Source: Armillaria gallica (taxonomy: Eukaryota > Basidiomycota > Agaricomycetes > Agaricales > Physalacriaceae). Taken from it: DNA of 64,000 bases. Position 1 is the first letter of the stretch. The number at the start of each line of letters is the position of its first letter. The translations under genes were made by a program, and so were the position numbers. Positions 45,838 through 57,880 of the stretch are shown one piece after another. The notes under the pieces are model-generated. The model saw only the letters and a list, made by a program, of their open reading frames with translations, had not been told where the DNA came from and did not search any database. The stretch spans positions 186,001 through 250,000 of the forward strand of contig JBANDB010000020.1 of assembly GCA_037576215.1 (NCBI GenBank), in the 5' to 3' direction.

Positions 45838-48700
45838 CACTAGGATTCAGCGGAAGCAAGTTGTCAGACCCTCTGTGGCAACATTTTGAGGCGTAGCTTT
45901 CTGCCCTTTTCTCACGGCCCAGAGACATCGATATCTGTAGTGTTGGATAACATGTGCACCGTGTGATCAGGCACATTTGCCTAGCGAGTTAGGAACGACA
46001 ATCCATGTTTGCTTGACAAACGAGTACAGTGAACTACGAAATCTAGCTACTTAAATACCATTCTGTATCTTCTAGTACTTTCTTTCTCTTAGTAAACCTT
46101 TACTCAGCAATACTCGGGCTCACTGGACATCGCGCCAGCTCACACAGCCACAGGCTCATCAATGTAGGTCATCCTGCGGAATTTTTTGGAAGCGGCAGTA
46201 ATTGAATTTACTAGTCTCGTCCTAGACTCACACTGACATGGTGAGGCGCAATTGCCTGCAAATTCAAACTCCGCCCTGATCCTTTCATTTTGGGAACTCC
46301 AGCCAAAATTCTGAAGAACCGTCGCGACAGAGATAACCTACTGAACGGAGCACATACCCACTTAACTTTTACAGACTAGGCCATAAAAATGCACGCATCT
46401 GGTGCGATCTGCGTGCCCTTGTGGTGATGCGAGTATCATGGTGCTACATTCGAAAACCTCGGCCTCTGGACTTTCCGATGCTAGTACATATGTAGCCTGA
46501 CGCTATTATATAAATAAATTCGTTGTCAAACACAAATATTAAATCCTTTTCGATATTCATTGTCAGTTACATGTCTGGCGAGCCAAGGTAAAGTGTTGTT
46601 AAGGTGGTGGATCCGAAGTGTCCTTGGGAAGTGCAGGTTCGCAAGCACATGGTACATCGTCACCACATTCATGACTGCCTTTGAGCTAATCATTGAGTAC
46701 TGCGTCAAGCGCCAAAATTCAGCTTTAAGCTTCACAAATTCATGGCCTGCAGCATGCGTATTCTCGGATAATGACTTTCACCCTGCCACAATGTTTCGAC
46801 ATCTGGTGAGCAAGGGGATGGTGTTTTGAAAGTAGTGCTGTCTCTGTGGAACTCGGATGAAGTGGAGGGTGCAATGTACGTTGGAATGGTGCCACCGACA
46901 TACCTCCATGGCATTCTTGGTGACGATATTTGTGCTGCAGCAATATATCGACATCCGGCGAGTGTTGTCCTATTGTGAGTAGACATTTCTGGTATCAGGT
47001 TTCAATTTTCCTCATCGATGCCTGATGGTCACAAGGGAAGCACTGCGGCCGTCAACGTTGCGCAGGTGCTGGATGTATCTTTGCATTTCGGCCCGGCAAC
47101 CTCTTATCAAGAAGTTGTGCTTCTCCTGAGGTGCGTGCGCTGGTTGTTATGCCACTCCGTTTTGGCATGCAACTCGGCGTAGGACTCGGCGTTGACAAAG
47201 CTAGGCTTAAACCAGAGGGTGTGAGGCTAAATTTCCAAGTCTACAGAATATGGCAGGTTTTCACTCGGGCGAAGACATCAGGTTTGTAACATCTTTGCAA
47301 GGCCCGTTTAGTTACTACTTTCCTTTCGCATGGTCTTTGTAGTTGCCTGAGGTTGCAAGGGAAAATGTGAGCTGCTGCCACCGGCTACCGGCATTGTGGC
47401 CCAGAACACCGGGTAGGGAGGTAGGTTGCCAAAAAAAAAAAGTTGACCCTCCTTAAATGGGCTCAAAACTGCCTTCCAAATGTAAAAATGTGAGATATTT
47501 AAGTGACGATATGTCTAATGAATAGACCTACAATGTTTATAATGCTTGTGCAGTACAACATTGAGAATAGACAAAGTATTGGTGACACTGCCATCATGAG
47601 TCAGCATATGACATCATATGTCCAAATTCATCTGACCAGAAATGACTCAGATTGTAATCAAAATGGTATTCAGTTGAATAATAGTACATGAATGCAACAT
47701 AATTGCCCATTTTCCAGCTCAATGTGGAGTGTATGACATCATTTTGATCACGTGAAGGTAAGTAACGAAATTTTTTTTCCCATTCCGGTAGCCCCTCAAG
47801 GGGGTACTGGAATGTCAGCCTGGAGCACTGGGTAGGGAGGGAGGGTCAAGCGCTGGTCACGAAAAATTTTATATGACCCCTCGAAATTTCAATTTTTTCC
47901 CATGTAACTCAACGTAAAATGACCTTTGCATCTTTATTTTACTTCAACCATCATCCTCTTAGTCAGTATGACCTCAATACACCTATAATCAACCAATAAC
48001 GGACTGTAAGCTGAGCTACAGCTCTAAGTAGGCATATATTCTGATGCATTGTCACATAATTTATAATAGAGTAGTAAATTACTGTTATACATATCCCTCA
48101 TTGGTACACACGGGATTTATAATGCAAAGAGAGCAAAACCTGCAGTGAAGAGTGACACAGGCCAATATTGCAGATGTACCGGGTAAGTCCGAGTCCAGCT
48201 GTACTGGCATGCCTGATATGGTGCAAATGATGTCATAATGGTCATGTGATAGGGTGGGAGGGATTTAATCGACCCTATGTATTTTTTTATTTTTTGGAAC
48301 CCCCTTGTAGCCTCTTGCTTTTTCCCCACAACCAATGGTTACTAACTAGTGCTGTATATGCATTAGATTCATGCATGTTATTCAGAGTGCCCAATTTTGA
48401 TTTCGTTGAGTCAGTGTGAACTGTTAAGTGAAGAAGTCCTGCATTATGCGACTCAGAGGTCAAGGTAGCGGGCCTTACTTGGTTATCTTTTTGGAAATGG
48501 ATCCAACAAAAGGAAAGAATCAGGGACCCGGCTTCTGCCGCTACTGGATGCTAACAGGATTGGTTTGAGCGCATGTTGCGACTGTTGCAACTTGCCTCAA
48601 CCACTGTCATCATCTTGCCATCGTCTCCCTCGCTGATGTCTGCTACCACACACATTTCTGGCTTTATTCCTGATGAAAGTGATCTCTCAACCATCTCTTT
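45838..48700. other. Long stretch without a recognised gene
   Basis: Contains a B-box-like AAATTCAAACTCCG at 46258, an A11 run at 47430, repeated GGGTAGGGAGG words at 47403 and 47830, and a hairpin at 47781-47814 (CATTCC.GGTA.GCCCC against its complement). No gene found. Confidence 0.4.
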
Positions 48701-49220
48701 ATGTCGCATCAACAAGAACAAGAACTCAATCAGCTGCGACTTCACTACAGCAAACAGTGTTCAATGGAATACCTCCTGGATAAGCTGGAAGCGAGGATTG
48801 TCAGAGGGATGCAGGAGATGGAGGAAAGAGTCCACCAGAGGCTGAGCTCTATTGAGGCTATGATGGATATTTTGACTGACCATTACATTTGTAGCAGATT
48901 CCCCAATGTCTCTCGGATGTATCCTTCAACGACACGACACTTCTCAACATTGCTCCTGAAGTTTCTCCAATGGTTCAACCTCGTACATACTCTGGATCTC
49001 TTTCTGCGACTTCGAAGGATTCGACTACCATTCCCTCTAGGCATTCTTTCTCATCCCTCATCCATCCTCCCCTGCTTACTCCGTCTTACACCGAAGACTC
49101 TCGTATCATACTCAGAAATCGCTTTCGAATGGTCTCCAATAGTTTTATCCCTGCGCCGACTGCACACTATCCATCCTCCCACGTCGCAATCGGTGAAATT
49201 GACGAAGACAATCATCGAGA
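48701..49220 (+). CDS. Hypothetical protein with a short coiled coil
   Basis: The frame from 48701 reads QQEQELNQLRLHYSKQ, then LLDKLEARIVRGMQEMEERV and HQRLSSIEAMMDILTDHY with regular heptad leucines. A Ser/Pro-rich stretch follows in the next frame (48970-49224: PLLTPSYTEDSRIILRNRF), which would need an intron near 48900. No known domain. Could be a chance frame; the coiled coil is the only support. Confidence 0.3.
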
Positions 49221-49309
49221 GTAAGTTGATCAATGGCTTCGGGATCATCAGCTGGTGGTGCATCGTAGTAGAATGGCCCATATATACACGTTTTTCAACT
49301 GCCTTGGGT

Positions 49310-49926
49310 GTATGGCCTATCGTCAAGAATATGAACGGCTCTTATCATCTGCGCTGAAGAAGAATTCCTCCCCTGCATCTTTTCGTCCTCCGCAGACTTG
49401 AATGCCAATCTCATCGAAGTTGTAGATATTGCAGGGAGGAAGCTGATTGATGTCAATGGTCTCCTCGAAGTGAGCGTGTACAGTTGCGAAGTTGAAAGCC
49501 TTTGCACGTTTTGGATCAAGGCCAGACGGGCGTCCACTGGTGATATCAGGGTTCCGACTGAGCCAGCACTCAAACCACTGCGTTGAAGTTTCACGCCCAC
49601 ATAGCAGCTTCACCTTTGGAACCATCGTCTTCCTTGAAACAGGGAATCCAACCATACCTAGCCACTTCGCCCATGCCTTCAGGACCTTGTTCTGTGCCAG
49701 TGTTAGCAACTCTTGGTCTTGGTAGGCCTGATGCAGCTCTTGGGTGCCAGTGGTGCCATTCATTCTGCGGCGAATAGTATATCATTGCGACCATATATCC
49801 AGCTTCCTAGCAGCATCATTCACGTTCTCGTATATTCCATCCTAAATTCCTCAACAGCCTTCAGTATGAAATCTTCTGGTGCCGTGGCCTTTTTCTGCTT
49901 CTGCCGAATTGCCTTGGTCTTGGCCA
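49310..49926 (-). pseudogene. pogo-like (DDE, CENP-B type HTH) transposase, 3'-truncated and broken
   Basis: Start MAKTKAIRQKQKKATA at 49926, EDFILKAVEEFRMEYTR; after a frame shift VNDAARKLDIWSQ, TGA (49782-49784), YTIRRRMNGTTG. This is the helix-turn-helix region. LLTLAQNKVLKAWAKWLG, FPVSRKTM, TQWFECWLSRNPDI and GLDPKRAKAFNFATV follow (CENP-B-like second HTH and linker), then YNFDEIGIQVCGGRK with the first catalytic Asp. Similarity ends near 49310, before the remaining DDE residues. One shift, one TGA and truncation make it inactive. Confidence 0.75.
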
Positions 49927-52769
49927 TAGGAGGGAGAAAGTCAAGGGACTCGAAATGGGGTATAAAAGAAAGGATAGATGTTATTGGAAACACACAATAC
50001 GACGGAAACGGGTGCTGCTGGTCGACGTGAAGCAAGAAGTACTTGCCGCCTTCCAAATGTTTGCCGAACGTCGGAGTTCAAGATATCTTGAGCCTGTTGT
50101 CACGCTGGATTGCACTTCTAGCTTCGACCGCATATGCAGAATCTACTTCACTTCTGTGGCTCTTAAAAGACTCTAATAATTCATACCAAGTTTGTGTAAA
50201 TCTTTCAGAGCTATTCGGCACCTCACTGAATTGATATGAGTCAAGAATACAATGTGCAACTCATTTCTGAGTCCATTGGGCCCAATGCTGATTATAATCA
50301 CCTCAACTGAAAACATTTCTGAGTTCATAGCCTTATAGATGTCATTCGTATATGCTCTCAATTAAAATTACAGGAGGGACAGGTAATAATTGTGGCGTGT
50401 AGGAGGCCAACATTAGTGAAAGTTGCACTTCCCATTGATCAATAATAGATTTCGACGAATCTACTGCCAAACTTGTTGTCAGCTAAGAGCTACAAGAACC
50501 CACTACCAAGGTAGCGGGAATATTGTTTTCATGTGTACATGAAGAAAATCCTGGCAGGGTAACTCAGCAGGCGGCATAGGATAAATATTGTGAGAACATA
50601 GGGTCTCCAACAGGGAGAAATAGGATATGACATCGATGGTGGTAGTGCGAAGAGTCATCGAGCTAGATGAGTGGCTGAGTCAGCACAATCAATTAGAGGT
50701 ATCTAAGTCTAATTAGGAAGGCTTGGTAAGCAATTGTAGTCAACTCTTGACGAGCACGACAAAACTGTCTGTGTCTGGCACATTGTAAACCTCAGGCAGT
50801 GAACTGGCGGAGGAGTCAGAGCCGTATTCCGATAATTCTACCTTGTTGACACTGAATGTTACTCACCTTTCCACTGGCCGCGACCACCGATAGCTCCCCT
50901 GGTCAATGAATTCGGGCCTCTTGCAGAGGGCGAAAACCCAGAGCAAACCATCTTGAGATCGGGGCAGATGGGTTTGTGTTCAATGTTGAACAGTGTATTC
51001 ATCGTATGTGTGAGTCAACATAAACTGATTTATTGTGACACTAGAGTTCCACCTCTCAGGCGCGCCAAAGACACCTTTGGAACGAGCTTTCTACCGACAT
51101 GATTATTACCTGCGCCTCTGTTTGGGAAGGGATTTCCCCTTCGGGATTTGGTACTCAAATCCTGAACACCGATTTTCAACCCCAAATACGCAAACCAAAA
51201 TGCATTTGCAAAAACAGGACAGTTTTGTACAAGTATTTCGGACCCAAATCTGTAGGTAAAACCAACACTAAATATATGTAAAAATGTTGCTGGATTTGAT
51301 GCCGGATTTGCCGCGCTCGATTTGCAAGCCAAAACCGGATCAAAATCCGCCAAAGTATTTGACCCCTCCAAAATACTAATCAATCCCAGCAGTGAATGTA
51401 CGTGTCGAGCAGAAGATGATAATCAGAGTCAAGACATGCCACTAAGATAGGACTCGGATATGCCACACAAGACTTGATCGAGGGTGGAGGAAGGGTATGA
51501 GCGGTACTTGACAAATGTGATGGCCGGCATCCGGCATCATAGGCGTGCAATCCAAATTCGGAACTTGCTCTCGCCAACGATGTCGCGTCATCCCTCCCAT
51601 ACTCTACGTCCTCGCAGTGCTCCCAGAGACATATATTTATGCCTTAGGACATAACACGGACATCATGGCACAATATGACACGTCGATACATAGATTGTCG
51701 CCCGTAGTTGACCATGAACCCGAAGAGTTAGTGAGACAAAATGACATCCTGACATGTCTTGCGACAATACTGCGGTCACGTCTCATGAAAAGATGCAGTA
51801 TTCATACGTCTGGCCAGCGTCTGTTTATCCTTTTAGGCCCGGCTACATGTCATATAGTGAGTTAATTGCCAAATCACTCTCCTCATTTACCTGACAGAGT
51901 ATGATGGGATTACCTCTTTATATGGCCATCCTGCGATGGCAAACCAGCCCCTTTTCTATTCGCCGACACCATTGACACCCCTACCCTTTATGTTCGACAG
52001 TATGCTCTCCTCCCCTTCTCCCAACTACTACTCTGGTTCAATGCCGCGCTCAGGCTCGAAAAGTGTCGACTCCAAGATTTTCAATCTCAGCTAGAGCAAC
52101 AATTTTCTTTGGGTCTTTTCAATGATGTTTGTCCCTCCATGCGAAGAGGCAATGCTTTATGAGCGCAATTCTCGTGGCCGCGTACCCTGGACATAACGAT
52201 AGCGAGTTAAGAATATGCTCAATCCACTCTGGAGAATTAACAGAAGGAATATTGTGGGTATTAGGGAGTGTGGTACGCGTAGAATCAGCCGATGAAGGCA
52301 TAAATTATTAAATCGTGTGAAAGGAGAGAGTATTAAGTGCTTTAAAACATCGAGGATCGGAAAGGAGGTCGATTATCTGTCTATTTTGGGCGATCGCAGG
52401 ATGATCATTCCTTGTGATGGAGTACTTAGCCAGAACTATGCACGACTCGCTGGGAAGTGATATCGGAATACGGCATACACCAGGCTGCGGATCACAATGG
52501 ATCAGGATAAATGTCGTTTTACAGAAGCAGATAGCATACCTGTGCCTATTGTTGTGAATCCTCTTGGTGGATGCAACCTCGCCTTCACCCGTCTCGCCAT
52601 CGCCTTCACCCTCTTGTTGAGGACTTCCACAGTGTCAAGTCCCCGACAAGCTGCTGTTCAACTAGAATTGATATTGACATGGAACATGATGGTGACATTC
52701 ATACGGTATCAGATGCAGTGTTAGCATCAATTGATGAAAGCTTGATGATTTTCACTGTGAAACCCAATC
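49927..52769. other. Long stretch without a recognised gene
   Basis: 50651-50685 holds the second copy of the VIELDEWLSQH word (plus strand). Frames at 51030-51383 and 51545-51865 lack domain motifs. Confidence 0.35.
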
Positions 52770-54033
52770 AGGATGATAATCAGCCTGTTTTAGGTTGATT
52801 AGCAGCCTTCATTCTAGAGTTGGATACTATTTGGTTGATTTCACTTCAACCTATATATTGGATGATCTCTTGTAGGACTCGTAGGATAATATCTCATCTT
52901 CCTTTGGTTGATGACTTAGGCTGATGCCTGAGAATATTGTAGGATGAATTTTCATCCTTTCAGAGGATGATCATCATCCAAAGATTGATTGAGACAGGTA
53001 AATGTGTTTTATAATCATTATATGTATTAATAGTACATGTACACGACCGCAGTGCAGGTGGCTGGCGATGCTGCTCGGTAAGGGCAAAGTCGAATCGCAA
53101 ATCTGCAAGCGAATTGAGCCAAGTTCATTCGAACTCCGAATGGATCACGTGAATGTTGATTTGGCACGAATTCAAAGTCCGCCTACTCCTTGATCCTTGG
53201 CTCTTCTCCTTCATCATCTACAGTGCTGGTTCACCGGTATCTTTTATTCTCGTCCTGCTCTCTGGGGGTTCTCTCGGCCTGAATGCTACTTCTTGGTCTC
53301 ATGTGATTTCTTGATAGTCTCCTTGCTAGTTTCTGGTGTTCGTAACTTCGTGGGCTTGGGCTATCACCAGCGCACATGGATTCCTCAATACATTGGCATC
53401 GGCAAGCCCGTAGGCATTCCATATTCAAAAACCACGCCTGGCTAACATTGTCGTACAGCATCACATCCTCTCAAGGTCACCTTCCAAGTGTGCCGCCTCT
53501 TTTTGCACTCCTATGTTTTACTGATTCGCTAGTTATAGTGACTTAATTTCCTGTCTCTGGTGTGCCAGCCACCATGCTCCCTGCGACTGGCTTCTGTCAT
53601 TCAAATCCCACGTATCAGGTCATCCCGCGGCCTTGTTACATGAGATGTCGAACAGAACTCGCTGAGCGCTGGGCTCTTAAAGGTGGTCGGATTACTGTTA
53701 CCTACATGTGGTGTCATGATGTAGCATAGTTTGCGGCTCAAATGCAATGGTTTTTTTTTTGCTATCCCTGCGTGATCTGCTAGATATTGGTTTACATTCA
53801 TGCAATTATTGGATAGAAAATCAATATAATACTGGTTGTGAACGCAGCCTACAGTTGGCTGAAAATCATCCAAAGACATGGTCCAGTGGCTCTGGTGGGC
53901 ATAGGCTGAAAGTGGCCATTTTAGGATGAAAAACAGCCTACTGAGCTTAGGTTGATATTCAGCCCACAAGCATCCTAAAGCGGGCTCATTATCATTCTAA
54001 ATTAGACTGAAAGTCTTGGTTGATTTTCATCCT
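52770..54033. mobile_element. Non-coding element with many subterminal repeats, about 1.26 kb
   Basis: The left end AGGATGATAATCAGCC and right end GGTTGATTTTCATCCT are imperfect inverted repeats. Within about 220 bases of each end the words GGATGA, GGCTGA and GGTTGAT (or complements) occur more than a dozen times. The centre has no recognisable transposase. The pattern fits a non-autonomous DNA element whose transposase binds short motifs near the ends. No target duplication was clear. Confidence 0.6.
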
Positions 54034-54393
54034 AACTCACCTTCACAGAGTTTCTGTGCGATTTGGATGATGAGGCAACCCTAACGCTGGAATCTGCAGC
54101 AGCATAAGTATGTGGCTTTAGACATGGATTCAGGAGGTAATGGCATCATTTTTTGTGACAGCAAAGCCAAGGGAGAGAACGGCGAAGACGAACTAGAAGT
54201 AGTAGATCAAGATGTTGACTAATTTTGGGCACAACAGACTGAGAATTTTTTATTTCTTCATGTTGTTGCAAATGACTTGAACACGAAAAATATCATGTTT
54301 ATTACTTAAGTAGTATCCAATTTTCCCGTAGGAATTTGTCTTGCCATCAGGTGTGATGACTAATCGCTTTGCAAATTACTTCTTGCAACCACC
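54034..54393. other. Spacer with a small acidic frame
   Basis: 54124-54222 encodes DSKAKGENGEDELEVVDQDVD before TAA. It resembles the acidic tails of JmjC-type proteins, so it may be the end of a lost upstream copy, but is too short to be sure. Confidence 0.3.
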
Positions 54394-56735
54394 ATGTCCA
54401 CACACAATCATCGCCCAGGGCCCCAACCACTCGAACACAGGGGAAGATCATTTTCTCCCCAACCCAGAGTCCTTTCTTTGAAAACAATGCCCAGGTCAAA
54501 CAGTGCCCCACCCTGTTTGGATTACTCCCCTGGTGATCATTGCGAGGAGCCAACTTTCACAGTTAATACAATTCCCGTGGTTCGGCGCCTTTTGACATTG
54601 CAGATGGAAGGATGGGGCCACAAGAAATTTCCCCCTGAGACCTGTGTTTACGTTCAGGACCTCCCTCCAATCGAGCTTGGCAAAATAGCTGAAGATGGTT
54701 TTGTTCGTGCAACTCGCCGTCCCTTTTTTATGTCTGGACAAAAAAGGTGAAGATCACCATCCTTCTCAATCCCCAGCAAGCAACCGAAGCTTCAGCACAA
54801 CCTTGCTCGTTCCTCAACAGCGATTTGTTCTCCCACTGTTTCTGTTCCTAGTGTTGCAGGTAACAACGAGACTACCTTCCAACATTTTCCTTTGTTAATA
54901 AATGTGCGTTGTCCATCCCCTTCCCATATAATCCCTTCATGGTTTCTTAGGAGCTCGTAGATCAAAGGATCTTAAATGGTTGGAACAATTGTGTCCCTGA
55001 TTCTGCTAAAGTCTTGCCCTCCATACCTGATTATGTCCATCAACACACGCTACGCAAGCTGGATTTTCATTTCGTGGTCAACAATCTTATCGAGGCTCTC
55101 CAGGATTTCCGCAACTCTCATCTTTTGATTTATGGCATGGACTCGGATGCTTCACTGACTTGGTCCCTGTCCTCTCTGTGTAACATTGGAAACCTCGATG
55201 TACATAGAGAAATTTCTGGTTTGAGTTTTCCTTCCCTGCAATACACTATTTTTACCCAGTGTACAGACCATTCTGGGCAAGGCTCCGGTACCTTGTCCTT
55301 ACGCGAGATCTACGAAGAGACTCTGGAGAAGAACGGCTGTGTGTTGAGTGCCCTCTCTCTGCCATGCCGGACTGCTGATTTTGCCCATCCTTTACAGTCG
55401 TGAGTGCCAAAGTTTCGCTCCGTGTTTTCCAAACTTATTGTCTTAGGGTTGTTTCCGTTGACATAAAGGCATTTCAACATACTTCTGTGCACACAGAGCA
55501 CATCTTCGAAACTGACTTTTATCCAACATCTGCGACCAACTTCTGGTCTGTCGCGACTAAAGGTGCCATTGACCGCTTCAAACGCCATAATCTTGGGGTT
55601 GGTACAGTCGTTCAAGTTGTCTGTGGCCATCAGCTGTGGTACCTCTTTCAGCATCGTGGGGGGGACGGGCGTATCAGTACATTGAAAGATTGGCATCCCG
55701 ATTATATTACCAACCGACATGAATGGAATGCTGATTTAGTCGTCCTGGAGCCTGGCAATGCCCTGTACGTCCTTCCTGTGATTCCTGTGATATGTTGTAC
55801 CTGCTGACAGCAAATGAAGCTATATTCAACCGGAAACTCTCTATGCAGTTGTAACTCTTGAACACTCCATTGTTCAAGGTCAACATTTTTTCACCACAGC
55901 AACATTGTCAAAAACTGTCTCTGGATGGGTTGGGACTTGCATGCGAAGAGTCGAGATCGAAAACACTGTTTACGCACAACTGTGGGATGTCATTCTTCAT
56001 CTCATGGTTTATTATAGCCTTGCAAGAGACAGTGAGCTTATTAACTGATTACCATTGTCATTCACTTATTCTGTGATTTCAGGTAATGGTCATGATATTC
56101 CTGACATGCAGACGGGTGAAGGCCTTCATGACATCATCGCATTAGGCAATTTATGCCTATTCCTCTCTGCCTTGGAGACCTGCATCACCAATGATTCTAA
56201 GGCCTGCTCCGCACTCCATGAAGCAAGAAGAGTCTATTTTGACATAATCTACCAATTGCAGGGGAAATACACTCTCATTCTTCTAAATCTCTCCGAAAAA
56301 CAACCCATACACACATATAAAGAGCTCTTCCACCACCCACTGGTATCCCTTGACATCGCCGACTTTGCGAAGAGCTCTGCTCTTCACTTTGCATGTTCAT
56401 TAATCTTGTCTGCCAGAAAGGCTGCGGGTTGGAGACAGCTTGACATAGAACATTTTGAAAATGCTGTGAAGAGCTGTCTGGATTTCTATTTTTCAACTGA
56501 TGTGACAGATACTTTGTTGAATGCAAGTGTCGACAGGCAGCTGCATTTCACACACCAGATCTTGGTCTGGCCAAAGTGTCGCCCCCTTAGTAAGTGGTTT
56601 TGCTTCGCAAGTTTTCCCTATTTTATCCTTGTTCATGCAGATGATAGTGTCGATGTTGACAAATGGGTAGGAAATGTGTTTCAGGAATGGGAACTAGAAC
56701 GCATGCTCTATGAGAGCATGAGCATGAGTGCATGA
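54394..56735 (+). CDS. JmjC/cupin-domain protein paralogue with replaced metal-binding residues
   Basis: Paralogue, in opposite orientation, of the gene at 40819-45165. Order: Ser/Pro-rich start (MSTHNHRPGPQPLEH), VVRRLLTLQMEGWGHKKFPP, intron near 54750, intron 54862-54950, ILNGWNNCVPDSAKVL, LTWSLSSLCNIGNLDVH, TLEKNGCVLSALSLPC. The cupin domain reads GAIDRFKRHNLGVGT, CGHQLWYLFQHR, LVVLEPGNAL, intron 55765-55818, IQPETLYAVVTLEHS. The helical region (GLHDIIALGNLCLF, SLDIADFAKSSALHFACSL) ends at 56735. Where the first copy has His-Pro-Asp this has Lys-Arg-His, and the distal His is Tyr (55841-55843), so an Fe(II) site cannot form in the usual way. The long N-terminal region of the first copy is absent. 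Frames join with ordinary introns; one or two joins (55400-55490, 56580-56640) are unsure. Confidence 0.7.
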
Positions 56736-57138
56736 TCCATCACCTTACTTGTCAAGCCCCCCATTTTTGGTCTCATTTTCATTTTCTACAGAAGTGTAAA
56801 CAATGTGCACTGCCGCTCTTTCTTTTTAAATAGCCTGAACTTCTTCGACTACCTTCTCGTGCTCCTCATCATCGCTGTCGGAATTGGAACTGCTACGGGC
56901 ACTAAGTTGCCTATCAACGTTCATGAAATTATGTTCTTGATATTCTAACCAGAGTGCGCTCGCTACGCTGAAACTGTTCCGACTGCAACACTAAGTACCA
57001 CTGTACCAGTGAAACCGGGATTGTGAGACAGTGCATGAACATGTCGCATGTACATGGAATAGAAATGCTCTCGTCCTCGTCGATATAGTGAAAAATGAGG
57101 CTTATGTAGAAAATGAGATGAAAAATAGCTTCAAATAA

Positions 57139-57150
57139 GGGGGGGGGGGG
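57139..57150. repeat. G12 homopolymer
   Basis: Twelve consecutive G, followed by CGG. Length may be unreliable in sequencing. Confidence 0.8.
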
Positions 57151-57189
57151 CGGAGAGACCTTGACAAGCAAGGTGACTCTCGCACTCTA

Positions 57190-57880
57190 TGTAGCATCTC
57201 TGGCGCCATGAAATGTAGTGCGTCAATGTGCATAGGTCATCATTGTGGTTGGGCAGATAGCCTGGCAGGCCGACTTCATAAACACTCGCGGTACATATTG
57301 TGTCCAGCCTTAACGTTCCGAGGGTGATAGGTTCTTGCAAGGCATAGTCAATGCCAACGAGACATTTGGATGGAGAGGTGATGGGCTCTTGGACCTTACA
57401 GACACATTGGCAGAGTAGCAGGGAGATATGCACAAAAAGGGAGAACTTGAATCCTGTGGACGGGTAGGTCCTTGTGTAACAAAAGGGAAGTGAATGTATT
57501 ACCTTGAGCAATCACATCATAAACCCCCACACCCGCTTTGTCTATCTCTACCTCGCACCGCAGCACGATTGTATCACTCAGCAAGTCCCTTCAGGCGAAG
57601 ATTGGGACGGAGTGACCAGCTGAATGTCTGTCGTCGCATATCATTCACATCAATGCATGCGAAAGATGTGTTCAGTTCTGCGCAGCCTTGCCGGATGAGA
57701 CAGGTAACGAGACACTCGGCGGGGTAGATATGGATGAGCTGGGTGCTCAAGTGGTGCATCCACTTGTTCCAGGGATTCGGCTGCTGAGCTAGTAGCACTG
57801 AATGAGAAGAGGTAACACGGTATACGAGGAAGATTATCAATTGGCAAGAGTTCCAGCGTAGGGCCAAACATCAAGGTCAT
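57190..57880 (-). pseudogene. Unknown gene, decayed
   Basis: Family not recognised. The minus strand reads TLMFGPTLELLPIDNLPRIP, shifts frame to PWNKWMHHLSTQLIHIYPAE, CLVTCLIRQGCAELNTSFAC and RRQTFSWSLRPNLRLKGL. It shifts again to LSDTIVLRCEVEIDKAGVG and VYDVIAQG, and a GT-AG intron (57454-57502) joins to FKFSLFVHISLLLCQC and further frame to about 57190. Protein-like composition and a good intron support a former gene; two shifts argue for decay. Confidence 0.4.
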
